Source of the DNA: Cyprinodon diabolis
Taxonomy: Eukaryota > Chordata > Actinopteri > Cyprinodontiformes > Cyprinodontidae
Direction: 5' to 3'
Length of the DNA stretch: 64,000 nucleotides
Assembly (NCBI GenBank): GCA_030533445.1
Contig: CM060078.1
Coordinates: 26,854,091-26,918,090 of the forward strand
The notes beneath the pieces were generated by a model. The model was not told the DNA's origin. It saw nothing but the letters and a program-made list of their open reading frames with translations, and did not search any database. Each line of letters begins with the position of its first letter. Within the stretch, counting starts at the first letter, position 1. Below, piece by piece: positions 40,459-52,699 of the stretch. The position numbers and the translations under genes are program-made.

Positions 40459-41165
40459 GTGAAGAGGCAATTGGAGAGACTGAATCTTATGGTGTGGAAA
40501 CAATCATCTGATCCTGAATGTCATCAAAACAAGGGAGATGATTTTAGATTTCAGAACAGGAATAAGTTTAATCTCATTAACATCACGGGAGAAGAAGTGG
40601 AAGTGGTTGAGGAGTATAAATGCCTTGGTGTTCACCTGGACAACAAACTAGACTGGAGACACAACTGTGAAGCTGTCTACAAGAAGGGACAGAGCAGATT
40701 GTACTTTCTGAGCAAGCTTAGGTCCTTCAGCATTAGAGGCAAGATGCTAAATATTTTCTATAACGCTGTTGAGGAAAGTGTGATCTCCAAGTGTGTCACC
40801 AATTTAGTTCTACTTGGTCCCAATGTAGTTTCCCATTGGGAACCTACTAGCACTAAGTATCTAACTGGTTAGCAACAATGCTTTCGACAAATCGTCCAGA
40901 ATCAAACCTGCTTGCGAACGTTCCGCCACAACAACCCCGCCCTCTTAATAAACGACCAATCACATTCACTTTATTTACTCGCGTAAAGTCGGGCACCACT
41001 TGGTAGAATTCGGAAATGCAACGGTTGGAACAGCCGATTCCCTACGACTTTAAACAGCAGTGTCTTGAGCCAGAGGCTTCTCCAAATGCGGTGCAAGACA
41101 GAGCTCTACAGAAGATCCTTCCTCACTACAGCTATCAACACTGACAAGAACTGGTTTAAAAAAAA
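40459..41165 (+). pseudogene. LINE reverse transcriptase C-terminal fragment, internally rearranged
   Basis: The 137-codon frame to 40872 contains EVEVVEEYKCLGVHLDNKLDW, AVYKKGQSRLYFLSKLRSF and KMLNIFYNAVEESVI. This is the segment just after the RT palm in a second Jockey-superfamily LINE, distinct from that at 8572. The reading then leaves the family. At about 41034-41160 family-like sequence resumes (LYRRSFLTTAIN-type, the usual LINE C-terminal block). So a few hundred bases were lost and about 235 bp of unrelated sequence (40797-41033) intervene. Confidence 0.7.
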
Positions 41166-41414
41166 AACTTTACCACTAATCATTTACCACAATATTTAAT
41201 TTCCCTTTGCCTTTTAATAAACAATTTTTCAGTTGAATTGAATCTTTATGAAATTTGGCTGGGATATTAAACTTTGCAAGGATTGGCAAGGAAAAACTGC
41301 TATGGCCTTCAAGTGGTACATTAGGAGTATCACGCTCCAATAACAAGGCACAACACGCGGACAACAACCGTGCCTCAGCCAAAATCACAGTCTCCAGACA
41401 TGAATGTCTATTTC

Positions 41415-41820
41415 TTCCTTTTATGGTATGCTCATGAATATTTAGATAAGCTTTGCGCTGATTGGTTGGTTTACAACGAGCAAAGCTGCTGAGCAAACCA
41501 GGTCGAGTTCACCGGGTCGGGTTCAGTTGCTCTGTCCCCTCCTGGGGCCCGGTCTGGTCCAGTCAGCGGCCCAGCAGTCCCTCCTGGGGCATGACAAAAG
41601 TACAGCCCAGAACCAAATGAGGCACCATCCCTGAGTTTACGTCAACCCAGTGCTTCGTTTGATTTCACCCGTTTTATGGTGGAAGTTTAGAATTGTGAGA
41701 TTTGCAGAGAAAGGAGGTGTCGATGGGGTTTGAACTTCTCTGTACGTCCATTTCACCAAATGAACTATCATTATTCATCTATGATAAAGTAAACTCGGTT
41801 TTGCATTCTATGACCCTTTA
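41415..41820. mobile_element. Unclassified dispersed DNA repeat, copy 2 (short form)
   Basis: Shares both ends with 36576-37573 at high identity, but the interior is reduced to about 130 bp with a GC-rich CCTCCTGGGGC motif repeated at about 41548 and 41580. Confidence 0.6.
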
Positions 41821-41824
41821 ATAG

Positions 41825-44130
41825 CTAAGTATATCTAGTAATATAATAGGTTGTTTAAAATAAATCTATGTCATTTTCAGTTGATTTATAATTAAATCTC
41901 AATATCTGTAGTTATCATTCTGGCCACTGTCTATGACATTTAAATATCTAAAGTAATGATGAGTCCTAATAAAACCATTATTGGGTTATTTTCTGGCAAA
42001 CTTAATTCAAAAGGAGGAAAAAGTCTTTTTCTTTTCCTCTTTCAATATATATGTACCTTGCCCACAAACAAGCTAGCTTATAAAAGAAACCAATAGGATT
42101 TGTGTACTATTACAAACACTACTGTTCTGTTCAATAGCAAAGCAATATATTCAAACTGAATATTTCCAAAATAAAACCTTCCATGTCAATTTTGCCACTT
42201 CTCAAATAATATGTTGAGGCTTCATGAGCTTCATATATTTGAGTCTTTCCTTAGAAGTAATGGAAAACAGAAAGCATTCTTAGAAACTCCATCAAAAACA
42301 ATGCATTAGATAAAAAAGAATAACATCATGATGTATGTATCAAATATAGGGTTATATTTTCTGTTTGGTGGGTTTTTTTTAATATGGTTATTTCTACACA
42401 ATTCTATTATAGACAAGAGATGATATCTTTAGGGAAAAAATGCAAATATAATCCAGATCATATTGTGCTGCCAAGGAAGACACCAAGCACCCGGTCGGAG
42501 ATAATACATGTGAGTGACATTTTTATCTTGGGAATGTCTTATGTATTGTAATATATGTGAAGCCTTTGAGCTCCTAATGCAAAGCCTCTGTGCAGTGAGG
42601 TGCAGATGTGAATGAATTTGGGCTTTTATTGAGCTTGGAGAGACGATAATGCATGGAGCTGATTGTCAGGTGCAAGAGAAGCAGAGAACAGACTGAAACA
42701 AATATTGGTTTCAACATATAGGAAGGAAATATTCTGTATATCTGAAAACAGGTTATGTCAACTCAAGTCCTCTCATGCCACCATTTGCATGAGTGATTTT
42801 ATTATGTGTGAAAGGTGTTTGTATCAAGCACCATGTTTCTTGGCATGGGATTTGCATTTCACCGTCTTTTTTTCATTTTCTTCTTGAAGCAACACCAGAG
42901 ATCAGAGTTAGAGCACATCAATACATGTCAACAAGCACCAACATGTTCAGAGACAGTAGAAAACATAAGCTTCTTATTTCCTAAAGAAACTTTAAAGGGA
43001 ATGCTAGGTAAAAACTCTGTCAATTTTTGTCCTTATCCTGCTCACTAAACCAAATAATTAGACCCCTAACTGTGTTGTAGAGCTGGAAATACAAATGGTT
43101 GGAATGAATCTCTCTACAGACTTTCTACTTCCTAGACCTGGAATATCCATCTCTAACTACGCCATAAGACTTAAAGTCATAAATATTTGAACTTTAGCTT
43201 TGTATGGGTAAGTACAAGGAATTAAGGATCTTTAGGTTTAGTCAGAAATGTTTGCTTTTATGAGGTCGGACAATAAAAGTCATAAATGTGTTTTCACGAG
43301 AAAAAGAGAAACAAATGGGTGATAATAATTTACACTCACTGCTAGAATGAACATTTTATCAGCAAATTGCATAAATTGAAGCTCTGATTTAGACATCACA
43401 TTATAAACATGCAAACCTTTGATGGGTTTGTGTGTTACTTTAATAGAGAGCAGGTAGGATGTCTTCAACAATCACAAGTTCTGGTATCAAGATTTAAGCA
43501 ATAAATCACTGCACAACAAATTAATTGATCAGATTTAAATGTATACATAAAATGATGAAATATATCCAAACAGCTTAAAACCTTTTATATAAGCAGAAAA
43601 GGATCTGTTTTTTAGACAAAATGTTTTTAAAGCTTGATCTTTTTTATCTACATACTGAATGTGATTACTGCACTTTATGTTCAGAACATACATTTATTTA
43701 GTTGTTATCATGCATCATTTATTCATCAGTCCTTAAAAATTGGATAAATCAAAGCAGAACGGATGTATAAATACAGGTATTCCAAAGTTTAGTGAATCAT
43801 AAATTAAGCTATTTTCAAATCTCAAACTTTCCATCTGCTACTCCTGTCAAGCATGCATAGTCTTTCAAAGCGAACATTTGAACTTTTGAAAACCCTCTAA
43901 AAATGTTGATGTATGCACTCTATTAACCTCCTGATTGTGTTTTTCCTTCTGTTAGGCATATCTAATATTACAGCAAGCTGTTGCACAACAGCTTCCCCAT
44001 GAGATCATGGGGGATGTGTGATATTGTGATGCTTGCTGATTTGCTCATTTGGCTTAGTGTTGTAATACATTTAAGGTTATACTAAAAATTATTATTTTTT
44101 TTAAATTCTGTATGTATTTATCTCTGAAAT
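41825..44130. other. Intergenic, no gene recognised
   Basis: Long AT-rich stretch without supported exon or mobile element. Confidence 0.45.
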
Positions 44131-44133
44131 GAA

Positions 44134-44170
44134 ACTAAACCTAGCATGGAGATGTTATGCTGGGTTTAGT
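44134..44170. repeat. Imperfect hairpin, 14-bp arms
   Basis: ACTAAACCTAGCAT and ATGCTGGGTTTAGT pair with one mismatch across a 9-nt loop. Function unknown. Confidence 0.7.
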
Positions 44171-44445
44171 CTTCATAAGGTATCACATGGATATAGATGT
44201 ATAAACTGCTTGAGAGTTCGAAACAATGGAGTTAAAGCATCTGCCTTAAATTACATGGTAACATTAGGGATTAGTCACAACAAGTTTCTCACAGAATAAA
44301 ACCATTGAAGAAAAAAATAACATAAAACGGAAATGTAAAATCAGATCTAATAGTATTTATTCAATCCAGAATTTGAAACATTATTCCTGCTGGAATGTCA
44401 AAGCTTTAGAAATGGCTTCTCATCTTGTTGTTTATTTCATTTTGC

Positions 44446-44483
44446 ATGTCATGGGTTGCATCTAAACATGCAACCCCTGACAT
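44446..44483. repeat. Imperfect hairpin, 16-bp arms
   Basis: ATGTCATGGGTTGCAT and ATGCAACCCCTGACAT pair with one mismatch across 6 nt, 280 bp from another hairpin. Confidence 0.75.
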
Positions 44484-44747
44484 TTGCCTCCTTTATGTAG
44501 TCAGACTGGTTTCACTTAAGTGAATTATTCATCCTACGGCTAAACTAGCAAACAGGGCTGAGTGTGGCGAGTAAAGCAGAGTTCAGCTTTTCTAACAAAT
44601 ATCTAAAAGTTCACATTAGGAGTTTGGGCAATTACTTTTTCCTTTAAAACCAGGTTGATCAGCATTCTTTTTTTTTTTTTTTTTATAAAAAAATCAAACC
44701 ATTATTTTAAAACTGTATTTAGGAGTATGTTCATCTAAAACAGTAAA

Positions 44748-45200
44748 GCCGGGCATACGCTGTACGTTATTTTTTCCTTTTCGGGCCGATTCTCCAGTAG
44801 TGCGAGAATTTTTTCGATTGGGCTGGGTTTTAGCCTCATTCTGCATCCTGTAGTATACAGGGGTAAGGAGGGGCGATTAGTTTCTCATGACCACCTCCTG
44901 ATCAGGAAGTTTGGGAGAAAATCAAACATGTTTGAAATTCAGTCAGCCGGTGTTCGTGGACAAATCCTGCTGTTGATGCAGAGCTACAAGCTAATTTACC
45001 AGAACCTTGAGCACTGCACATGTGCAAACAAGGGAGATTGAGGAGTTCGACCAGCGCCATCTCTCAGCTCTGAGTCTGACGTGTGGTTTTTGGATGTGCA
45101 GTGTGAGCAGGTAAATAGCATCAGAGCGTCGGGCCTCCCAGTGTTAGAACATACATCGTGAGCTGTGAACTTTTAAATCCTGCTGTTTCATCGTACAGTT
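44748..45200. mobile_element. Probable MITE with GCCGGGCATACGCTGTACG terminus
   Basis: Left end GCCGGGCATACGCTGTACG has a partial inverted counterpart CATCGTACAGTTTGAGCTG near 45190-45210. The interior is GC-richer than its surroundings, as in a non-autonomous DNA element. Right end eroded. Confidence 0.4.
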
Positions 45201-45214
45201 TGAGCTGTAGCTGC

Positions 45215-46104
45215 ATGCAACAATAGTAAATATCGCTCAGTGAATGCCCGTCTTAATATGGAAAAAAGCAACACTAGAATAAATCTGATGATATTGCCCG
45301 ACAGTATATGACATTAGCAACCATTAAGCAGCAGGATCCAAAAGGTAAAAAAAAAGTGGTATTGACAAGAGAGAGGGAAACTCCCTACAATTACAAGTTC
45401 CAGGGGAATTCACTGCTTACATGTTAATTCCTCATAGTGAAAAACATAGGGATCAGTTATAATATAAGTACATTTTTTTCTTTCTTTTTAAGGTCATGAG
45501 GTAAAACGGATCAGTCCTATTACTATAAAGTTCTCTGAAGGCGAACACATTAATATCTTTAAAGCTTTTTGTTATTCTGTCCTTAATCCTCTTTGCTCTT
45601 AGTCCACTGCTGCTCCCTCAGTCTGTACATTATAACCCTGTCTCTCATGGGCATCGTCTAATTAGTGGTCAGGCTGATAGAGTGTGTAACAGACGAAGGA
45701 CCTATTTACTAAATGACTACCAGAGTGCATGTGACTGACTGGGAGGCAAATTCCAGGCATCCATGTGGTTCTGTTGAGGCCCTGCTATCTAGAGTTCAAA
45801 AAGACGTCTGCAGACTTATCAAAGTTTGTAGCTTTTGTTCTCTCTTATGCTGTGTTTTAAAGAAGCCTTGGTCTAGTCATGTTCATCAGGAAAATAAAAG
45901 AGAATGCCTAGGCTCCTTGCAAACAGGCAGTATCAGTGGTGGAGTTCTCATTTTCAGGAAAGTGTGGGGATTTTTTTTATTTTTATGGTTCAAGTTATAG
46001 TTTGTGGTGTAAAAAATTTACAAATGAAAGAGGGGAGTTGGAGAGAGCAATCACGAGAAAAGAAAAGGGAAACAGACAAACAAACAAAACAAAAGCGTCA
46101 TACA
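45215..46104. other. Intergenic, nothing recognised
   Basis: No exon or mobile element supported up to the Tc1 insertion at 46107. Confidence 0.45.
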
Positions 46105-46106
46105 TA

Positions 46107-47353
46107 CACTATATTGCCAAAAGTATTTGCTCACCTGCCTTGACTCACATATGAGCTTAAGTGACATCCCGTTCCTAATCCATAGGGTTCAATATGACGT
46201 CGGTCCACCCTTTGCAGCTAGAACAGCTTCAACTCTTCTGGGAAGGCTGTCCACAAGGTTTAGGAGTGTGTTTATGGGAATTTTTGACCATTCTTCCAGA
46301 AGCGCATTTGTGAGGTCGCACACTGATGTTGGACGAGAAGGCCTGGCTCTCAGTCTCCGCTCTAATTCATCCCAAAGGTGTTCTATCGGGTTGAGGTCAG
46401 GACTCTGTGCAGGCCAGTCAAGTTCATCCACACCAGACTCTGTCATCCATGTCTTTATGGACCTTGCTTTGTGCACTGGTGCACAGTCATGTTGGAAGAG
46501 GAAGGGGCCAGCTCCAAACTGTTCCCACAAAGTTGGGAGCATGGAATTGTCCAAAATGTCTTGGTATGCTGAAGCATTCAGAGTTCCTTTCACTGGAACT
46601 AAGGGCCAAGCCCAGCTCCTGAAAAACAACCCCACACCATAATCCCCCCTCCACCAAACTTTACACTTGGCACAATGCAGTCAGACAAGTACCGTTCTCC
46701 TGGCAACCGCCAAACCCAGACCCGTCCATCAGATTGCCAGATGGAGAAGCGCGATTCGTCACTCCAGAGAACGCGTCTCCACTGCTCTAGAGTCCAGTGG
46801 CGGCGTGCTTTACACCACCGCATCCGACGCTTTGCATTGCACTTGGTTATGTATGGCTTGGATGCAGCTGCTCGACCATGGAAACCCATTCCATGAAGCT
46901 CTCTGCGCACTGTTCTTGAGCTAATCTGAAGGCCACATGAAGTTTGGAGGTCTGTAGTGATTGACTCTGCAGAAAGTTGGCGACCTCTTTGCACTATGCG
47001 CTTCAGCATCCGCTGACCCCGCTCCGTCAGTTTACGTGGCCTACCACTTCGTGGCTGAGTTGCTGTCGTTCCCAAACACTTCCATTTTCTTATAATACAG
47101 CTGACAGTTGACTGTGGAATATTTAGGAGCGAGGAAATTTCACGACTGGATTTGTTGCACAGGTGGCATCCTATCACAGTTCCACGCTGGAATTCACTGA
47201 GCTCCTGAGAGCGACCCATTCTTTCACAAATGTTTGTAAAAACAGTCTGCATGCCTAGGTGCTTGAATTTATACACCTGTGGCCATGGAAGTGATTGGAA
47301 CACCTGATTCCAATAATTTGGATGGGTGAGCAAATACTTTTGGCAATATAGTG
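46107..47353 (-). mobile_element. Tc1-like DD34E transposon, complete but for one frameshift
   Basis: 1247 bp. Left end CACTATATTGCCAAAAGTAT continues to GCTCACC, and the right end is its exact inverted complement over at least 28 bp. TA duplications are present at 46105-46106 and 47354-47355. The transposase runs on the minus strand and fills the element. The identical TIRs, intact target site and single coding lesion indicate a recent insertion. Confidence 0.93.
46189..47219 (-). pseudogene. Tc1 transposase, one-base frameshift
   Basis: Cut-and-paste transposase. The likely start is the Met opening [10 protein letters not shown] at 47219. Seen in order: N-terminal helix-turn-helix ([20 protein letters not shown]), GRPRKL linker, second HTH ([14 protein letters not shown]), [10 protein letters not shown] (first Asp), [21 protein letters not shown] (second Asp), SPDLNPIEHLW (Glu). 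The second Asp and the Glu are separated by 34 residues. The frame breaks at GLGP (46600-46606), where the run of C appears one short; the rest continues as [13 protein letters not shown] in the adjacent frame to the stop at 46189. The span is 1031 nt, one less than a multiple of 3, so a single deletion explains everything and the unbroken protein would be 343 aa. Confidence 0.9.
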
Positions 47354-47355
47354 TA

Positions 47356-48115
47356 TCTGCCTGTGGTAAAAAAAAAAAACATTACGAAAACTTAATAGGT
47401 ATACAGAAAAGACTTAAGTTTTTCATTTCATGTAATCTATGCAGAATAATTAAATTTTAGCAAGTAGAGGTTGTGAACAGCCAGGAGAAGAAGAAAAAGT
47501 TTGTCAAAAGCAATATTTAGGGAGCAAAGGTCATTTAGTTTGCAACAGATGTGAAATGGCCGAATCACAGGCTGTTAAAAGTCTCCATGGGAGAAAAAAT
47601 TCCTGTTATTTCATCATGTTTAAATACTTTTTTATTGCATTAAATGGCTTCAAGCTAAACTATAAGACAGTCACGTTGCTTTGCTACGTTAATGGAGATA
47701 AAAATACTAAACTACTAAGAAAACTAAAGAGCTTTTCAGAACAAAACACTTATAAGCACCAGACCTTTACCTTTTATGGCAGGTTTCGTATTTTAATGTT
47801 TTAAATGATGAAGTTAGAGGACAAATAAGAAAAGTTTAGCACATTTTAGCTCACGTTATATATTTTTTTGGATGTAGGGCGGACATTGTGGTTGTTATTC
47901 AAATGTACCTATTTCTTTATGTCAAGGTAAAAAGGAAAGCCCTACAGGGTCTAGGTTTTCAGTTCTAACACAACTTTTGAAAAACAAAAGCCTCCTTTAT
48001 ACGACCTTAATCTTAGCAGCTTCAAAACAAAACTCTATGGTTGTAAACAAACCTGATAAGCTTGCAGTTACTTGTGAGTTTACACGTTTTGTTCAATGAC
48101 TGACATGTTTACATC
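47356..48115. other. Intergenic, nothing recognised
   Basis: AT-rich, no supported feature. Confidence 0.45.
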
Positions 48116-48116
48116 T

Positions 48117-48300
48117 AAAGGGCCTTGCAAAAGTATGTTAAGCATTTGAACTTTTCCAAATTCTGTCACCTTTTAAATCAAGCCTTTAATGTGTTTTATT
48201 GGCCCTTTATGAGATAGACCAACACCAAAAGATTAACTTATCCAAGGAGGAAGGATTACACATACCGTATATATTTGGATAAAATCTAGTTGGGATAATG
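48117..48300. repeat. Tc1-derived relic end
   Basis: GGGCCTTGCAAAAGTATG, then TTTGAACTTTTCCAAATTCTGTC and GAGATAGACCAACACCAAAAG, is the degraded terminal region of a common fish Tc1-like repeat, without transposase. Confidence 0.5.
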
Positions 48301-48372
48301 TTTTATTTGTATATACAGGTAGCCTGCGATGAGTTTTTCTTTCAGACAATAAGGAAAAACATTGAAGTCCAG

Positions 48373-48939
48373 AGGCCTGTACCACAAAGCAGGATTACTG
48401 GGTTAATGAGACAACTTCAGCCTCAGCTCTGACTTTCCCGGTACCACAAACCTGGATTAATTGTTAGTGAGTCTGGTCACCACGGTAACATACTCTGAAC
48501 CACAAACCTGTTCCAGAGAAGGCTAGCTTTCAGGATTGATTTGAATCCTAGAAAATGCTCCACCCAGCAGCCAATCAGCTATTCAGGAAAACAATGACGT
48601 GCCCTTTGATTGAAGACCCGATTTAATTCACAGGGTAATATAACTTAAACAAAACAACATCACATTAAAAGAACTTGAAAACCAAAAAACAGTTACATTT
48701 GTTCATTTTTTAATATCCTCCTTCTACCTTCTGCACTCATGATTATGATTGGTCCTCTAGCTTTATTCCACCCCTTAACACGCGTGCGTTTATAGATTCA
48801 TGATCAGTTCAAGATGGATTGAGTTAGCGGTACCAGCTTCCTGGTACTGCTGATCCTGCTTACTATTTTTATGGAGGGGTTAAACTGGATAGACTGGAAT
48901 TAATCCCACTAAGTTGAGTTCGCCTCAAGGTACAGGCCT
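48373..48939. mobile_element. MITE with AGGCCTGTA termini, copy 2
   Basis: 567 bp, ends AGGCCTGTACCACAAAGC and GGTACAGGCCT inverted. Flanked by CAG on both sides (48370-48372 and 48940-48942), a 3-bp target duplication that fits Harbinger-like MITEs. Shares interior blocks with copy 1 (4455-6369). No coding capacity. Confidence 0.72.
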
Positions 48940-49229
48940 CAGGAGCAGAGCATGAACTGGGAAAATAGTTTCCCTGAGAGGAGACATTAAGATAACAACA
49001 AAAAAGTTCAAAGACTACAGGAATAAAGACATATTAGGGCTGTTTAGCACTTTTGGAATAAAACCATCTGGCACATGCCAGAGGGTATACACTCCTATCT
49101 AAGTTCCTGATTGGGTCTAATGAGCTCCAGCTATGAGGACACATCTGCTGGTCACATACTCATTCAACCACCTCCGTACACACATTACTGTTGACACAAC
49201 TGAGGCAGGTTAAAATACATTATAATGAG

Positions 49230-49750
49230 CTTTAAATACCTCACAAAGCACTTTTCAACACATTATTTGAGAGAGAAAGTTTATGGCACATCTGCAATCT
49301 ACCAAGGCATGGCTGTTTGCCTAAAACATACATCTGGATACGAAGGCATTAATCATAGAAGTTGAAAAGAGGACAACGCCAACTGTGAAGCAGGATGCTC
49401 AGAGATCCATAATTAGTAGAGCACTTAATAATTCTGACTTTTAAGTAAAGACGTAAAAAGAAAACCATGATATTTCTAAAGCATCTCCGCAAATATTTGG
49501 AACAATCTGATAGATGGATGAGACAAAGAATTGCTTTCTGGTCATCAATAAACATGGAACAGAGCATAAAACTGCCAGAAAACATGGTGCTAGTACCAGC
49601 ATAATGCCATCAGATTGCTGCCATCACAAGATGATACTAGCAAGTAAGAGATGTTTCAAGTTGTATAAGGGCAGTCCTGCATTAGAGAGAAGAGTTTCAC
49701 CTTCCAGCAGGACATCGACATCATGGCCAGAGCTACAGTGGAAAGATTAA
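49230..49750. repeat. Probable degraded Tc1-like relic
   Basis: Phrases such as GCACATCTGCAATCTACCAAGGCATGGCTGT and CAACTGTGAAGCAGGATG resemble decayed Tc1 transposase DNA, but no frame survives. Weak call. Confidence 0.3.
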
Positions 49751-49759
49751 AATAAAAGT

Positions 49760-50790
49760 CTGTGTGCTAAAAGTTGCATTAAAACACTAACCTAAATTCT
49801 GCTGAGAATGTTGGACACATTTTTAAGGTACTTTTCAAAATAATCTGATCGAGGAAATTATTAACTATGTCCGACTGACACATTGTTAAAAATAAAAACA
49901 TATGTCCTTTTGATAAGGCTCTAATTAAAGAATGAGTCATTAATTAACTTAAAATGTAATATTTAGTGGGAGAGGGTTCTTGCACCGTGTATAGATGTCC
50001 TTTATATTCATGACGAACATCTACAACCTTATCTGTCCTCACATTTGCAGCTCTATACAGACTTCTATAATGGCTATTTAACAGAACTTGATATCAGTGA
50101 CAGAACATTGATTTTTGAGAATAGCATTATAGAAATCTTCAAGCAGTAAACTAGTTTTCCATGTAATGTTATGGCAGGTAATTTTGATATATATGATATA
50201 TATTAGTTTATTTGAATATGTATTTCTGATATTTGAAATCCATTTTTTTCTTTTTCAAAATGACCATTTTAAACAAAACAATATTCTTTCTATCTTAAAT
50301 AAACATTCTGGATATCTAGAATAAATTTCAGATCTCCATATTCCTGTAGTTACTGGTAATAGTTTGTATTATTTTAATTAGGAAGTAATGTATTTTAGAT
50401 AACATAAATTCATATTCAGTCAAGCTGATAAATGTCAAAAGGCCACTTAAAAACATGTAAGAATTTCAAGGTATATGAAACTTCCTATCTAATATAAAAA
50501 ATTTTTTTTTTACTTTCTGAAATTCAGTTTCTGCAGCAAAAATGTAATTTAGAAAAACTGTTATTACAGTTCCAACTAGGAGTGATATTTTAACCTGGAA
50601 GAATCTTATTTTACGGATCTGGAACAACAGAGAGGGGAGCGCTTTAAATAAATGTTGAAATGGCCTGCCGAAAAAAAACAACAACAAATAAACAGCCTCC
50701 CATAGGTTTTAATATAAACTCTCCTTTGCAGGTGTAAAGCTGTTGCTCTGTCATTCAAACACTTTCTGCAATTTGTCTTTTAATTTCTGT
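49760..50790. other. Intergenic, nothing recognised
   Basis: AT-rich with an A/T run at 50500-50512. No feature supported. Confidence 0.45.
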
Positions 50791-50799
50791 ATTAAAATC

Positions 50800-51032
50800 T
50801 CTAGTTCCAGTGACTTGGTGACTTATAAAACCGAGGCTCCGCTGATAATGACTTTTCATACTTGTTACACACGTGTTCAACTCTGAGTGGACCTACTAAG
50901 AACTGGTTAAACTAACTCACAGCAGCTTTTATGAAACCCAAAACTCAGTTTCCATCCTTAGGCTAGATCAATTCAGAGTTGAGAATTTGAATCGGAGGTT
51001 GTTAAACCTGCCTTGTGAAATGGGCCTCAGGT
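50800..51032. repeat. Partial MITE ending in GGGCCTCA
   Basis: Right end CTGCCTTGTGAAATGGGCCT with upstream AATTCAGAGTTGAGAATT and AACTCAGTTTCCATCC resembles fish MITEs whose termini read GGCCCATTTCACAA. The left terminus was not found. Confidence 0.4.
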
Positions 51033-51039
51033 AGTCATA

Positions 51040-52515
51040 CCCCCAAGGATTTTTTTCCCCTCAAAGTTTTTAATCCAAAGTAATTATTTGAAGTACTAAG
51101 CTGTTTTCCTTTTAATTGACTCTCCTGTAGCACAATTTATTTGCTAAATATTATAATATAATCTTAGTATATATTAATCTTAGTATAGCTCATTCAAGTG
51201 AACATAACTAACTTTAAATAGATTTTGGAGAAGGATCCATTGGAGATGTTTAGCATGTTGCTTTTCAGCTGAATGGACCTCCTAGGGTGTAAAGCAGGAT
51301 ACATCTTGGGTGCCCTTCTCCACAGCACTTTAATTATAGACCTCTGACAACCAATCCATATAAAGCCTCACATTGCATTACAGGAGCTGGAAATGTATAA
51401 AATCGTCATGTCCACGATTGGCATCTACCAACTGGTTCTTCCCATTTGCATGTAAAAAAAAAACGGCCTGTTTGTTGACATGTCATCCGAAATGGGAAGT
51501 TTGGAGCCCCTCTGGTCTGCTGGAGATAACATGTTTATACATCACATGCCTGAGCAGGGACTCTGGGAGTGTTTAATTTATGTGTTTGCAAGCATGCATA
51601 CCATATGTGTGACTGTATTGCAGCAAGGCGGTTTATAACTAATTTTGCTGAAGAAGGCAGAGATGTAATCAGCGTAGGTAAACACTACAATTTGAGAATT
51701 CTGTTTATGCCCATCAGTCGAACATACAAATACCCAGTCTACTTTGTCTACACTCATATATACACTCTTATCCTTTTTCTGCATACACAGATACACAGTT
51801 GAAGAGCACAGGGTTATTAAGACAAAGTTGTTATGGTACACAGAAAGCAATTTGACAGATAAGAAACACGCTTGCATCATCTCCTGTCTTTTGTTGATAT
51901 GAAGGAAAGTCTTTTGCGATATGGTTACCTGTCTTTTTCCAAACTGCCAGCTTTCCCTTGGCTATTTCATTCCATAGCGAAACCCTCAGGATATTCAAAG
52001 GCAGCAGATAGTATCCCACCCACAAGCTATTTTGGATCCTGATGAGACTCGATGATTTGCATTGTCTAACAGTCAGCCATTATATTGCTCCACTGCAATA
52101 GCTCACAGCCTTCGCCAAACTGATAAGTTTTCTTTGCATTTTTGTTGAACATCTGGTGTATTTAGTGTCATCTGAAGTTCTAAAGACTTTGTGATTAACT
52201 TACTTCTCCTGATCTTTTTAGAACTATTCTAAGATATTTCATACTTTCTTATAATTAAATATGTTAACAGAAAATACAGTGAAATGTGCTAATCTTAAAA
52301 GTTCTATAAAAATTGTTATTTATTGTCATTTCTCTTTTTTCCTCTAATCCCCCACATGTTCAATATAATTCACACAGGCTCAGATATATGCATAAGCTTT
52401 GAATTATATGTAGTTGAATGTTTCTTGACAACTTTTAGATTAGCTTCAGACTGGCTAATTATCTGACCACTCTTTCTGGAAAAAGTTTATTGTCCGACAA
52501 TGGGGAAACTCGTTC
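51040..52515. other. Intergenic, partly repeat-poor
   Basis: 51540-52090 has balanced composition without repeats and no coding signature; possible regulatory sequence, not testable here. Confidence 0.35.
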
Positions 52516-52519
52516 TCTT

Positions 52520-52695
52520 CAATTTGACCCATCCCCTTGAGGAGCAGTGGGCTGCCATTGTGTGGAGCTCGGGGAGCAATCAGGGGTTAAGAGTCTTGCT
52601 CAGGAACCCAGAGTGCAGGCTGTGGGGATCAAACTGGATACTTTCAACCTTCTAAGAGCACAAGCGCATTGCTCTAAACGACTAGGCCAACACCT
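52520..52695 (-). repeat. tRNA-derived SINE, copy 4, inverted
   Basis: Reverse complement of the SINE seen at 40006. CCTTGAGGAGCAGTGGGCTGCC and GGGGTTAAGAGTCTTGCTC match the body, and CTAAACGACTAGGCCAACA is the complement of the A-box head. Confidence 0.75.
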
Positions 52696-52699
52696 AGGA

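Noticed and set aside
46127..46642. 171-codon plus-strand frame
   Set aside because: Antisense of the Tc1 DD34E transposase; no independent support.
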